64,000 nt of DNA, taken from NCBI RefSeq assembly GCF_004664715.2, contig NC_051068.1, positions 49,698,953 to 49,762,952 of the forward strand, read 5' to 3'. Origin of the DNA: Peromyscus leucopus. Lineage: Eukaryota; Chordata; Mammalia; Rodentia; Cricetidae. Each line of letters begins with the position of its first letter. The stretch's first letter is position 1. Below the pieces are notes generated by a model. The model searched no databases and was not told where the DNA came from. It was given only the letters and a program-made list of their open reading frames with translations. Below, one piece after another: positions 1 to 11,873 of this stretch. The translations under genes and the position numbers were made by a program.

Positions 1-204
1 AGTCAAATGAAGATAATGAGTGCTATCAGAAAATACAAAAAAAAATGGAGAATAAAGGAGACAAAAGAGTTCAGTGAAAGAAAGATGTCATTAAGGGAAT
101 TTCTTCATGTCCTTAGGTTAGTAGATTAAATGATGTACATTTCCTTAAGTAAATCTGTACAGCCATGCACTGGTTCCTACCGTTGAGTGCAGTTTTGAAT
201 CTTG

Positions 205-378
205 CAGAAGTCTTGAGTTTGTTTCCTAGCCCCCATGTTTGGATGTTGGCTGGCTCGCATCAGCTTGGAGTTCTGGCCCCAAGGGATCTTCTAGGCTGTG
301 AGGATGATTTCCTATAAGTGGCACACATCCCTTTACACACATACATCACAAGCAAAAATAAACCTTTAAAAGAAATAC
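205..378 (+). repeat. degraded B2/B3 SINE
   Basis: A diverged tRNA-derived SINE. It keeps the middle B2 wording (ggctggctcgca, then a CA-rich 'acacacatacatcacaagc' stretch) and ends with the usual 'aataaacctttaaaag' tail. The 5' tRNA-like part is hard to follow, so the start is approximate. Confidence 0.6.
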
Positions 379-2392
379 ATACAGCACATATCCATCCCTA
401 GCACTGTATTTTCTCAGTTAAAATAGTAAATGGAAAGTTAAAAATATTACAGTGTACTTTCATTTTGCATTCTGCTACACAAGGTAATTAAACACATGGT
501 TTAAAAAAGAAATAAAAAAAAATGGTGTCAACTAAGTCCTACAGCTAAAGAAGCACTATTTAAAAAAAAATCAATTCACTGAAACACAGGAAGTCGGCTT
601 TCAGAAATTATAACAAAGCACATTGTGGCAACCATCCTACTGTTTATTCATTTCTCAAAATAGTACAAGCATTTTCACAAAAGACAAGTTATTCATTATG
701 AAATGTCCCCAAGGAATAGATTGTCTCCAAGAGGGCTCCACATTTCTCCTTTGTAAAAGAAACCTATTTCAAAAGTAAGGTAAAAAGCTCAGTAAGAACA
801 CTCCAGCTGCTCTGAGCATGAGTACTGCTTTACAGTGTACATACATGGATATTTGAAGACTGTGTATAGTAGAATTTAAACAACAGAGTAGATATTCTCA
901 CTGAATATTATTTGCATAAGGCCTTTGCAAACTCCTTCATTGGCAACTATATCCACTTACAGAAAGTGAAGCTCATATACTGACAGTGTTGTATGTTTTG
1001 TGATTAATAGTTATTCAAGCTTTAAGTATACGAATGCTATGAAAAATGGTTTATTTTATTTTATAATAACGCTTCCTCAAGCTCTAAAGCCTTAAAAATA
1101 TAACAACACTTCAATATAAGCACTTTAGTCTTTGATCAGTGGAATATAGCATTATTTTAACACCTGTTAGTGGTGATTATAGCTAAACATTTTCAGAGCC
1201 ACATTTTATGACACTAATTTAGAAAAGAACAAATATTAGTTTTCTTAAATATATTGGCATGATTATGAACAGTGAAGGCACGCTAACGTGAAAATGGATG
1301 CTTCAGATGGACTAGGAGTTATATTTGCTGCTCTGTAATCAAATTAAGATAGTGCTATTTAGATTACAAATATAACTTTAAATGTAGAAAGACATATCAT
1401 TTGATAAGAGTGATTCCTTTAATTGATAATGTAATTACCTTCTGAAACTTCTCCTGTGTGCCTATCATTTCAATAAGTGTTATAACTTCCAAAATTAACA
1501 ATTACTCAATGTAGTATCAAATATTTAACTAATATACAAATTAATCTGGATTCTGGGTGGGTATCTTTGTTGCCCACAATGAAAAAAAGGTATTTCTGGT
1601 CAAATATATACCTGTCTACTCTGTATTTGATTATTCATTCATCCTTCACTTTGAGTAAAAATATTCTACATCTCTCTATAAAAGTAGAAAATTACAATCA
1701 TCTCTTTCTCAACAGCATATTCTGGGATATAACACTGTATTTATATAAAATATTGGATATAGTATGGAAATTTTCCTATCAGTTTTCACACAGGCAAAGA
1801 AGAATCTATCAGTTAGTGAATGTCTCTGCTTACATGTCCCTTGAATTCTTTATCTTTTACTTTGGAAAATGTACAAAAATTAGATTTTGTTTTATTTTTG
1901 AAACCTTAATATGACAATAACCTGTAATCATGCAAAAATTCAATATCTTCATTGAAACAAACAAACAAGCACAAAGCAAGCAGCAATCAAAGTTAGCATA
2001 GGACTGAAGGGATTTTACAGTTAGTTTCACATTTCAATTTTCTTTTTTATGGTTTAATTCATCAAAAAAATGTGTTCAAGTAACAAATGAAGAAGTATAG
2101 TTTCAATTAAATTAACAATAACCATAAGAGAAATGTAGAAACAGAAACATTAAATGAGCAACAAATACAAATGCAGGCTTTCTTTGACAGAGCCAAATAC
2201 CAGTGTTCGACTAAAAGAATATAGCAATAAAATGATGCCTAATGAAAATCCGCCTTACTCAGAGACCAGTACATTGCCCTGTTATAATCAGAGAAGCGTC
2301 CTCCTGCAGCAAGTGGGAAAAAATACAGAGACCACAAGCTGACAGTATGGGGAGAGTGAAAAACCTTGAAACACTCAGCCATAAACAGTGTC
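379..2392. other. unassigned AT-rich DNA
   Basis: I recognise no repeat family and no gene. The longest open frame, 115 codons at 1567-1914 (+), has the Phe/Ile/Tyr/Leu-rich composition of translated AT-rich DNA and no domain I recognise. Confidence 0.6.
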
Positions 2393-2737
2393 TCTGTTGT
2401 TTGGAAGGAGTCTAGAGGAAGAACCACCTAGGCTTCCTTCCCCATCTCTTTCCCTATATGCCCCTTCAAAGCCTGCCAAACACAGCTCCCCTCCAAACAT
2501 GCTCCTTCAGAGTCCACCAAACACAGCTCCTCCCCAGAGAGGCCCAGGACAACTCTCACAGGGGATATATAAGCTGCAATCCTGAAAACAAGACTCTTAG
2601 TTCTTCTGGTCTTGTGTCCCTGACTTCTGTCTGTGGGGCCGGGAATCGCCCGGGAAAGCTTCATCCATTAAACCTAGGGCTTTCCTGATTTGCTCTGATT
2701 CGGTTTGTTGCGACTGCGGTGAGGCAAGCCTTCAGGA
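2393..2737 (+). mobile_element. solo LTR-like segment of an endogenous retrovirus
   Basis: Promoter-like layout in LTR order. A C-rich U3 has two imperfect copies of a block containing 'ccaaacacagctcc' (near 2476 and 2517). A TATA box (TATATAA) lies at 2566-2572 and an ATTAAA poly(A) signal at 2667-2672, followed by a U5-like end rich in tg/gc. No TSD was found, so both ends are approximate. The family is not identified. Confidence 0.5.
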
Positions 2738-2769
2738 GACCTAAATTTATCATTTATCAAATCCCTCCT

Positions 2770-3465
2770 CTCAGGGATTAGGGAATCCTGAGGAAGAGGA
2801 AACAGAGAGGCTGGAAAGAATGATGGAAACCAAGGAAACAAGGACCTTTAAGTCAACAGGATGGATGCATATAAGGACTCAGGTAGAATGAGGCAGCAGG
2901 TACAAGGGCCTTTACTTTTCTGCACCTAGAGCTGAAAGGAGAAGTGAACATATGTCCCCGTCCTTAACTCTAAAGCTATCTCCAATTTCATTAGCAAATA
3001 AATATATAGTTTCCTCTAAGAGAGTTTCAACAACAGAAAATAAGCTTAAAGGCATTCTTGGAGGTTCCTTTCTGTCATGACAGCACTATTCTTTTTAATC
3101 TCATTCTTATTTTCATTTTATTTATACATTTTTCTTTCTTTTTACCCTTCAGATCCATGGTATTTCTAAATGATTTCCAAGTGTGCAAATGAGTGAACCT
3201 CTGCAGCTGTATCTGTTTCTTATACCTTTCCTTGGGCACTTTTCTGTTTGTTTTGTTCTATTTCATTCAATGTGCTAGTTTTTGTTGTAATTATATTATA
3301 TTTTATTTTAGTATCATTCCCTTAGAAGCTTGTTTGTGTTCTAACGTGAGACAGAAAGGGTGTGGATCACGATGAGAGGGAAGGCAGGGAGGAACTTGAA
3401 GTAATAGAGGGAGGAGAAACCATAATCAGGATATATTATACTTTTTAAAATCTGTTTTCCCTAAG
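2770..3465 (+). mobile_element. LINE-1 3'UTR fragment (Lx-like)
   Basis: Rodent L1 3'UTR in sense orientation. Recognisable parts are the 'accaaggaaacaaggac' block near 2829, 'gcagcaggtacaagggcc' near 2892, the T-rich stretch around 3200-3340, and the terminal 'gagggaaggcagggagg' and 'ataatcaggatatatta' blocks at 3373-3440. It is 5'-truncated, with a poorly matching middle (3000-3180) and no coding sequence. Confidence 0.75.
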
Positions 3466-4039
3466 ACACAGTAATTAACCTGTTAATAAGGATTGATCCA
3501 AGAAGATTGGTAGTTTCCAAAAGAAAAAAAAATAGATGAATTATGACCTTTAAGAAAGGAAATGGGAGGTTAATGAGCAAGGAATGGGGGTACATTTTAT
3601 CGAGAAAGTACATATGGTACAATTTTAGCAAATGTTTTTATAAGTGTATTGAAATGGTAATTCAAATGATGTACCCTAACTTTTTCAGGATAGTCTTTTT
3701 CTCTTCCTTCCACCCTCAAAGTTTAGTGCTGTTAACATATCACTCACTAAAAATATTTGTATAGAAGACGAATCTTTGTCTTTATATTTGGGGCAAGGAT
3801 AAGCCTGAATCCACAGGACAACTGGATAGGAATGACTTTTTTGTTGTTGTTGTTGTTAGAATTTTAATCATGGCAAGAAAGGTAAGAATTAGGCCTTTCA
3901 TTTTCTTTTTTTAAACAATATAAAGTATAATAAGATAAAACAAAATTGGTCACATCAAAGTTACGCAGAAGTGGACCCTGATCCCCTTGTTGTCCCACTG
4001 TTCTGATTGTAGGATCACTACTGAGTCTTCTGTTAAGTG
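3466..4039. other. unassigned DNA with a short (GTT)n
   Basis: No repeat family or gene recognised apart from a short GTT run at 3841-3857. Confidence 0.5.
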
Positions 4040-4505
4040 GCACATAAATGTTTTATTAATATATTTTTTATTCATTTTACATACCAATCACAGATCCCCC
4101 TTTCTCTCTTTCTGACCATCCAGCCTCTCCCCATAACCCATCCTCTCTTTCCTCCTACAAGAAGGTAAGGCCTCCCATGGGGAGTCAGCAGAGCCTGATA
4201 CATTCAGTGGAGGCAGGTTCAAGCCCCTCCCACTGCCTCAAGGCTATTCAAGGTGTCCCACCATAGGTAGTGGGCTCTAAAAAGTCTGCTCATGCACCAG
4301 GGATGGATCTTGATCCTACTGCCAGGGGCCTCTTTAAGCAGATCAAACTATACAATTGTCTAGCCTATGCAGAGGGCCTAGTCCAGTCCCATGCAGGCTC
4401 AACAGGTTTGGTCTAAAGTTTATGAGTTCCCACCAGTGTGGCTTGGTTGTCACTGTTGGTTTCCCCATCATGATCTTGATGACCCTTGTTCATAGAATCA
4501 AAGTG
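4040..4505 (-). mobile_element. LINE-1 3'UTR, antisense
   Basis: Reverse complement of the cricetid L1 3'UTR that is present in sense at 8400-8940. It starts with 'ttcattttacataccaa' (the antisense of the L1 3' end) and runs through 'ctcccatggggagtcagc' and 'gctcatgcaccagggatgg'. It is 5'-truncated on the minus strand. Confidence 0.8.
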
Positions 4506-4666
4506 GGATATAAATGTAATAATGGTATGTGCAGTTTTAATTTGTAAGTAATTTCTGAGTGAAAATGAAGTATAAATCCATGATTTGTAAGGTTTGTCAT
4601 TTTTTTCATAGCATCAAATATTGACAATTTTAGTTTGCTATAAGCAATGTTTGACAAAGCAGTGCC

Positions 4667-4692
4667 ATATATATATATATATATATATATAT
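4667..4692. repeat. (AT)n microsatellite
   Basis: Thirteen uninterrupted AT units. Confidence 0.95.
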
Positions 4693-5553
4693 GGATTATG
4701 AATAGATATGTAACTGTAGATATAATAATATTTCATAACATGAACTTTTCATGAGTTTTTTATTCTGAAGAATGTTATTATGACGTTGAACTTATTTATA
4801 CAGTGTACCACAATCAAATTCAGTCCCTCTCTGTTAACACTTCTATTCCCCAAACCTTCTCACCACCCACACATTACTAGTGCAAGCCCATGTTTACTTC
4901 TTTTTCGTGTCCACATGCAGTACAGAGTATGTGGGTGGTACTTGTGAGTGTCTTTTTGTGTCTCTTTTTTATCAACTAAAATAATATTCTTTGTTTTGGT
5001 CTATTTTCCTACAGATGTAAAAGATTTCTTTCTGTTTTGTTGCTAAAATCTCACTGTAAACACACACATTTCTTTTCTCTATAGTTCTATTCATGGGTAC
5101 ATAAGTTGACATTAATATTTTATCACCTATATAACATGGCACAATAAACATGAGTATGCTGGTAAAAATATCTATTTTTAATAAATGTGAGAAAAGGCCA
5201 ATAAGTCAACATTCTGGAAAACAAGTTATCAGGAGATGTCAGTTTCACCCTCATCTACCATGCTTTCCACTTCAGTTACCAAGATTCAGATTCATTCATG
5301 CTTAACTTCCCTTTCAGTTCATACATCTCAGCTAATCCTGGATTTTCTAGATATAATGCATTGTGTGTTAGTACATGTCAGTACCATACTACATTGGTAA
5401 TATTTGATGTCTGTAGCATAAGTTTCAGCAATTTTTCAGCTATTAGCTTTGTTCTAGGCTAAAGCCCAGCTTTCATAAATATTTATAGGAAAGTAAGATA
5501 ATCATAATTCCATTTCATATCTTACATGAGGAAGTATGTGACTATCAATTAAT
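4693..5553. other. unassigned AT-rich DNA
   Basis: No gene or confidently named repeat. Parts around 4780-5180 have the texture of very old antisense L1, but I could not align them convincingly. Confidence 0.4.
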
Positions 5554-5953
5554 GTATACTGTAGCTAGAGTTTTCCTGCCTTGCCCACAGTCAGGAAAAA
5601 TCTTTGTCACCTGCCAGTCCCACAGCCACTCAGACAAAACCAAGTAAACACAGAGACTTATATTGCTTACAAACTGTATGGCTGTGGCAGGCTTCTTGCT
5701 AACTGTTCTTATAGTTTAAATTAATCCATTTCTATAAATCTATACCTTGCCACGTGGCTCATGGTTTACTGGCATCTTCACATGCTGCTTGTCATGGCGG
5801 CGGCTGGCGGTGTCTCTTTCTGACTTCCTGTTCTTTCTTTTTTCTTCTCTGTTAGTCCCGCCTATATTTCCTGCCTAGCCACTGGCCAATCAGTGTTTTA
5901 TTGACCAATCAGAGCAACACATTTGCCATACAGAACATCCCACAGCAGTATAC
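5554..5953 (-). mobile_element. solo LTR of ERV family A, with 6-bp TSD
   Basis: The LTR proper is 5560-5947 (388 bp). On the plus strand it runs from 'tgtagctagag' to 'cccacagca', so it has TG...CA ends. It is flanked by a perfect 6-bp duplication, gtatac, at 5554-5559 and 5948-5953. A 6-bp TSD is usual for ERV2/ERVK-class elements. Sense is the minus strand, where a neighbouring copy shows a polypurine tract just before the LTR start. Two CCAAT motifs lie near 5886 and 5905 on the plus strand. The element is a product of LTR-LTR recombination. Confidence 0.85.
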
Positions 5954-6062
5954 TGAAAAAAAAATTCCTTAATTTCCCTATAACACACTAAGTAAAAAGA
6001 GAGAAAATTACTACCAAATAGTTTCTACTCCAAGTATCTGAAAGAACTTAAATATTTAAACA

Positions 6063-6255
6063 AGTCTGGAGAAATGGCTCAGCAGTAAGAGCTCTTGGTG
6101 CTCTTGCAGAGAACTCAAGCGAGTTCCAGCTCTCAAATGAAGATGCTAACAACTGTCAGCAACTGCAGCTACCAGTGATCCAGCTCCATTTCTGGCTTCT
6201 GAGGGCACCAGCATCCCTCCATTCACACACACACATGAAAATACACATAACTACA
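6063..6255 (+). repeat. B2/B3-type SINE
   Basis: It begins with the tRNA-derived head 'ctggagaaatggctcagca', continues through a diverged middle and ends in a CA-rich 3' part. Moderately degraded, with no clean TSD. Confidence 0.75.
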
Positions 6256-6955
6256 GGTGAATATTTAGAAAATAGAATCAATATATAACTTAGAAAGAAA
6301 TACTTTAAATTGATACATTGAAAATGAAATGAATATAATCTTAAGTGACTTGCAATGTGAGGAGTTAATTATCACTCAGGTTGGTTTCTACATCACCCAC
6401 CATGACCTTTGCTCTGTATACTGTTACTGATAATTCTCATATCAAATATTATGATGGAACTCTACTGTGATAAACATTACTTTATCACGCAGTTTTCTTT
6501 TTGCTATCTATGTAAGTTACATAAAAAATATCCAAAGGCTTCAGAATAGATGAATAATCATCACTATATATCATACATGTAGACAAGGAAAGGTAATGAA
6601 ATCAGAAGGAAAAGAGGACTCATTTTACAAACACAAATACACACAAATAAACTAAACTAATTTAATATCAACAGAAAATTTTGATTATATATTTATATGC
6701 ATAAAGAAAATATCAAATATGATTATGAAAAAAAATACAAGTTTTGTTTCTGGATAATAATATATATTATTTTCCTGAGTTTTATACAATGCATCCAAAT
6801 CATGGAGATTCAAAGAAATATAATTCTCCATTTAATGCCTATACTGCATTTATATTAATAATGCAAATAAAAAGATTATATAACAAACACTGTAACAGTT
6901 TTAAGGAATGATATGGAATATCTAATATTTCATATACAAAAATGTGTAAACTAAG
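6256..6955. other. unassigned AT-rich DNA
   Basis: AT-rich with short TA runs (6690-6780). No gene or named repeat recognised. Confidence 0.5.
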
Positions 6956-7098
6956 CTGGGTGGTGGTAGTGCATGCCTTTAATCCCAGCAATGGGAGGCA
7001 GAGCTAGGCGGATCTCTGTGAGTTAGAGGCTAGCCTGGGCTACAGAGTGAGTTCCAGGAAAGGTGCAAAGCTATGCACAAAAACCCTATCTCCAAAAA
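6956..7098 (+). repeat. B1 SINE
   Basis: Near full-length sense B1: 'gcatgcctttaatcccagc' near 6971, 'gggaggcagag' and 'ggtgcaaagctatgcac', with an A-tail at 7083-7098. The 'aggaaaggtgcaaagct' wording is the cricetid form. Confidence 0.9.
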
Positions 7099-7127
7099 AA
7101 AAAAAAAAGTAGCAACAAAAATGTTTA

Positions 7128-7193
7128 AATTAAAAAATTATACCACTCTTGGGTATATACTCAAGGAATGCTCAAACATACTGCAAGAAAATA
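7128..7193 (+). pseudogene. LINE-1 ORF2 fragment, 5' side of an ERV insertion
   Basis: Matches L1 ORF2 a short way before its C-terminus ('ccactcttgggtatatac'). The same ORF2 resumes at 7839 after the ERV fragment, so this is one L1 copy split by an insertion. It is 5'-truncated here, next to the B1 A-tail. Confidence 0.65.
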
Positions 7194-7838
7194 TGTTGCT
7201 GGAGGGCTTCTATCCAGGTTCCACCAAGCCCCACAGTCCCACAATCCACATAAAAATAATCACTCAGATGCTATCCTTCTGAGGTCTTTGATGTGGTTAA
7301 AGACTAGATAGTTGTAATTTCCTCAATTATGATAAAAGATAAGTTAGATATAAAACCTTAAACTCACAAATATAAGATAGATAGGACATCTTCTTTAATA
7401 TTGTAACCGTAATTCTTGCTCAATAATTGTTTTGTTATATGTAATTTTACAATGTTAAAGTTAAACCTTCCTTTTTAAAAAAAAGAAGAAAAGGGGAAGT
7501 GCTGTGGATATATAAATAAAACACTGATGGCCAGTGACCAGACAGGAAGTATAGGCAGGACAAGGAGAGAGGAGAATTGGGGAAACAGGAAGAAGGGGGG
7601 AGAGATACTGCAGCCACCGCCAGGACAAGCAACATGTAAAGACGCTGGTAAGCCACAAGCGATGTGGAAAGGTACAGATTTATAGAAATGGGATAATTTA
7701 AGATATAAGAACAGTTGGCAAGAAGCCTGCCACGGCCATACAGTTTATAAGTAATATAAGCGTCTGAGTGATTATTTTATACGTGGATTGTGGGACTACG
7801 GGGCTTGGTGGAACCAGGAGAGAAGCCCTCCAGCAACA
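7194..7838 (+). mobile_element. rearranged ERV family A fragment with inverted U5 ends
   Basis: Order: antisense LTR end (7194-7272), the 3' end of an internal region (7273-7483), a purine-rich tract ending 'gaaaaggggaag' at 7497, then a sense LTR (7498-7838) starting TGCTGTGG and ending in 'agcaaca'. The first 79 bp are the inverted copy of the last 80 bp (7759-7838), at roughly 90% identity by eye, so both outer ends are U5 ends. It sits inside an L1 that continues on both sides. A 6-bp TSD is not clear: aaaata before, gacaca after. A provirus would carry both LTRs in sense. Confidence 0.75.
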
Positions 7839-8096
7839 GACACATGCTCAACTATGTTCATAGCAGCATTATTTGTAATAGCCAGAAGCTGGAAACAGCC
7901 TAGATGTCCCTCAACTGAAGAATGGATTAAGAAAATGCGGTACATATGCACACTGTTATACTACTCAGCAGAGAAAAACAATGACATCATGAGGTTTGCA
8001 GACAAATGGATGGAACTAGAAAATATCATCCTGAGTGAGGTAACCCAGACTCAGAAAGACAAACATGGTATGTATTCACTCATAAGTGGATACTAG
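7839..8096 (+). pseudogene. LINE-1 ORF2 C-terminal fragment
   Basis: Frame-open C-terminus of rodent L1 ORF2, ending at the TAG at 8094-8096. The translated tail has the ORF2 signature (an YYSAEKNN block, then WMELENIILSEVTQ and a final MYSLISGY), comparable in position and pattern to the end of other mammalian ORF2 proteins. Only about 85 residues remain, past the reverse transcriptase domain, so it cannot be functional. The open frame that starts upstream at 7788 begins in the ERV LTR and is chimeric. Confidence 0.85.
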
Positions 8097-8945
8097 ATAT
8101 AAAGCAAAGGATAATCAGACTGTAACTCACAGCTCCAGGGAGGCTAGCTAGTATGGAGAACCCTAGGAAAGACACAGGGATCACCCAGCAATGGAGAAAT
8201 GGATGAGATCTACATGAGCAAACTGGGAGTAAGGGGGGTTAATGGAGGGCAAGGGATGGGGGAATGAGATCTTAGGGGAGCAGGAGATTCAAGCTGAAAT
8301 GGGAACAGAGTGAGAGAGCAAGGAAAGAGATGCCATGATAAATGAAGGCACCATGGGAATAGGGAGAAACAAAGTACTAGGGAGGTCCTCAGGAATCCAC
8401 AAGGATGACTCCACCATAAACTAATGGCAATAGTCAAGAGGGTGCCTGAGCTGGCCTACTCTGGTGATCAGATGGCTGAATACCCTAACTGTCATCATAG
8501 AACCCTCATCCTCATCATGACTGATGGAAGCAGATGCAGAGATCCATGGCCAGGTCACAGGCAAAGCTCCAGGGGTCCAATAGATGAGAGAAGGGGGAGA
8601 TTCTATGAGCAAGAGATATAGAGACCATGATTGGAAAAAGCACAGAGACAACTAGTCAAACTAGTGGAAATGCATGAACTGTGGACCAATAGTTGAGGAG
8701 CCCCCATGGTATTGGACTAGACCCTCTGAATAAACAAGACAGTTGTTTAGCTTGAACTGTTTAGGGGGCCCCGAGGCAGTGGGACCGGAGCCTGTCCCTA
8801 GTGCATGAGCAGGCTTTTTGGAACCTAGTGCCTATGCACAGACACTTTGCTCAGCCTTGGTGCAGGGAGGAGAGGCTTGGACCTTCCTCTACTGACTGTA
8901 CCAGGCCCTGCTGACTCCCCATGGGTGACCTTGCCTTGAAACGAT
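8097..8945 (+). mobile_element. LINE-1 3'UTR
   Basis: Continues from the ORF2 stop codon. Landmarks are 'gacacagggatcacccag', 'ggcctactctggtgatcag' near 8454, 'aggcagtgggaccggagc' near 8773, and the loss of homology after 'gggtgaccttgccttgaa' near 8940. This is the fullest copy of this 3'UTR in the window and the reference for the pieces at 4040, 17361, 41755, 46205 and 47985. Confidence 0.85.
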
Positions 8946-9052
8946 TCTTTATTAAAATATCTGTGTTTATCATTCACTTTTCCTCTTATAATGACCTGGA
9001 TATGGCACTGAACAAGCCTCATATTCCATTCTTTCTCTGTTCTCTATTTGTC

Positions 9053-9054
<2 letters not shown>

Positions 9055-9107
<53 letters not shown>

Positions 9108-9108
9108 A
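9055..9108. repeat. (CA)n microsatellite
   Basis: Long CA run, with degenerate CA/TA-rich sequence continuing to about 9175. Confidence 0.95.
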
Positions 9109-9951
9109 TGCACGCACATCCAAGAATAAACACATATACGTAGATACACACGAGTATATACATACACACAGAGGAAACACATTTTAAGTTTTTTGACTTC
9201 CACTTACCTATTCTCTCCATTTATTTTTCTTGACTCAAGGCAGAGAACCTAGACTTGTTTACAAAGCAAACATATAAAACCTTTGTCTTAACCATTTTTT
9301 ACTACTATTCCATGCATACAGCATATTAACATATAATTAGTTAAGGATTTACAAAGGTAGTTTTATTTGGGCCATACTCTTATCTGCCTACAACAAATCA
9401 TTCTAGTTGAAGTGTACAATAGCCATAACACCTTATGAATTGACTTAATTTTATAACAATATCAAAAATCTTAGCTAAGTAAATTCTGCTGATATTACTT
9501 ATTTAATATTTGCTATTCCACCAAAATATAACAAAGGATGATGAATTTTGATGATGAAATAATTCTGTAGGCAACTTCACATTGCATTTAGGATTTCAAC
9601 TTAGTGCTTGAATGCTAAAGAGAATATTTATATCTATATGCTCAGATATGGTCCCTGGTAGTTACAGTGACTCATGTGTGCTAAAAATGATAGTTTGACC
9701 AAGAAATTTAAATTTTAAATTTTACTTAATTTTAAAAGAAATGTCTATATGAGGCTAGTGGGCACTGAATTAGATGTTGAAGAAAGTCTTTGATGTGAGC
9801 AATATTTGTGGGGAAACAATCTGCTTTCCATTTTTATTACCAAAGGATTAGTGAAATAATCAGAAAAGACCTCTCTTATATCATCTATATACACAATACT
9901 AGAATGTCAGAAGTAATGGTAGAATAAAAACAACCCTAGTGCTTTTCTTGT
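9109..9951. other. unassigned AT-rich DNA
   Basis: Degenerate CA tail, then AT-rich sequence with no recognisable gene or repeat. Confidence 0.5.
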
Positions 9952-10112
9952 TCCTTTTTTTTTTGAGACAGGGTTTCTTTGTGTAGCTTTGGAGCCTTTC
10001 CTGGAACTAGCTTTGTAGACCAGGCTGGCCTCAAACTCACAGAGATCCACCTACTTCTGTCTACCAAATGCTGGGATTAAACGCGTGCGCTGCTGCCACC
10101 ATCACCTGGCTG
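9952..10112 (-). repeat. B1 SINE, antisense
   Basis: Poly(T), then 'gagacagggtttctttgtg', 'gagatccacct' and 'gctgggattaaacgcgtg'. Full-length with moderate divergence. Confidence 0.9.
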
Positions 10113-10705
10113 TGCTTCTCTACTCTAGTGACTTTGACCTCTTTTTACTAGAGTATATAAATATTGGCTGTATCTACTCCTCATGGCTTGAGTAAAAATT
10201 TGAAGACTATTTTAAGAATCCATTAAAATAGATAACCAGAGAAATATATATCTTAACACAAACTTATTAATGTTCCCATACTTCCCAACAGTTAAAATTA
10301 ATTAGAATCATGCCTTCTTTTAATTGAAACTTGAGTATTACAACTAAATTTGAGATTAAAATAGCACTCAAACTTTACTGTGTGTACATGAAGTTTTATT
10401 CTTTACATTATAGGTCACATGTGTACTATCATTTTCCTTAGCATGGAAGCCAGAATGCAATTATTCCTATTCATTTTCACAGAAACACAAAAGTATCCTA
10501 TTTATGTCAATTCAGTTATCACCTATATTTGCATCTCCGTAATTACCCAAAAAATAATAAAAATATGTGTAAATATCTTGTTTTTTTTCTGGAAATAGTT
10601 CATATACATCAAACATGTACAAATTCTTTGCATTCTAGGGTAGTAAATAAATGATAGTTCAAAATGGAAATTGTACCATGTTTGAATAGATTAAAAGGTA
10701 TTAGC
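10113..10705. other. unassigned AT-rich DNA
   Basis: No gene or repeat recognised. Confidence 0.5.
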
Positions 10706-10905
10706 AGGTCTAGGGAGATAACTCAATGAAGGGTAATGTTAGGTAAGCATGAGGCCCTGAGTTAAGTACCCAGTATCTACCCTGGGCATGGCTGTGTGCT
10801 TCTAGCCACAATAATAAGGAAGAATACTATTGAGTTATGTGAGGGAACCAAGGCACAAACACTGACCAAGTGACCCTCATCTACATGTAACACATGGAGA
10901 GAGGT
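10706..10905 (+). repeat. B4-like SINE (ID head plus B1-like body)
   Basis: Starts with an ID/tRNA-like head ('ggtctagggagataactca' and 'gcatgaggccctgagtt') followed by a B1-like 'ctgggcatggctgtgtgct' segment, the order seen in B4. Strongly diverged. Confidence 0.55.
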
Positions 10906-11735
10906 TGGGAAGAGAGAATTACAACAAAAATATTACAATATAGGATAACTAAAATTATAATGATTGGAGAAACTGGGAAGATACTTCATATCCTAGACAG
11001 GCAATATAATACTATTAGTACATTAACTAAAATAGTTAACTGTAGTCAACTATTGACTGTAGTATAATTCAAAATATGTAAGCTTAATCTTGTCAAACAA
11101 TGGTTTAAGCACTCAGATACACAAACATTTCTGTAAGGAGAATGCTAAGTCATATTTGGTAAGATATATACTGACTGATTAGGCTATAAATGTGTCAGAG
11201 TTCAAATTATAGATGCACCTTTGTATTTCCTCTAATATAATTTGTAGAAATATATCTAAGAGTAGTTGAAGCCACTAAAATTATTTTGCATTTTTTATCT
11301 GAATGAAATTGAGAATTTGCAAAGGATAATAAATGTTGACAGTTTACCAAAGTTAATTTAAATGTGAAACTTGAAAAATTGGAGAAGAATATACACAAGC
11401 ATTGCATGGATTTATACAGAACATGGATTTATAGAGAACAGAAGATGTCTCTTCTTAAAATATGATATTATAATACATCTTAGAGAACTAAGATCAGAGG
11501 CTTTTCCTGTGAATTTCTTCTACTAAGTATGCTGGTTTGACTACACTTACTGAATTTTATATGTTGTAAACTTAATTCTCAACTTTAGAGAATAGAGAAA
11601 TAAGAATTTAACAATGTGATTAGATTATAGGAGCCTGACTTTTAGGACTTATCTTGCAGATTAGTTATCTCAATATTGGTTCTCACTAATGACAAATTTT
11701 TACTTTCTCTGATCTTTTGTATATGTTTGTGATTT
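10906..11735. other. unassigned AT-rich DNA
   Basis: No gene or repeat recognised. Confidence 0.5.
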
Positions 11736-11873
11736 TTTTTTTTCAAGACAGAGTTTCTCTCTAACTTTGAAGCCTGTCCTAGAACTCACTCTGTAGACCG
11801 GACTAGCCTCACACTCATAGAAATCTGCCTCCTTAGTGCTGGGATTAAAGGTGTGCACCACTACTGCCTAGAT
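11736..11873 (-). repeat. B1 SINE, antisense
   Basis: T-run, then 'caagacagagtttctctc', 'actctgtagaccggactag' and 'gctgggattaaaggtgtg'. Full-length and older than the copies at 12906 and 25766. Confidence 0.85.

Noticed and set aside
1567..1914. 115-codon open frame as a possible gene
   Set aside because: Composition typical of translated AT-rich DNA, no domain, no codon bias or exon signals I can see.
5886..5910. Paired CCAAT boxes as a host regulatory site
   Set aside because: The same pair occurs in every copy of the ERV family A LTR, so it belongs to the LTR.
7788..8096. 102-codon frame as one gene
   Set aside because: It begins in the ERV LTR and ends at the L1 ORF2 stop, so it is a chance fusion of two mobile elements.
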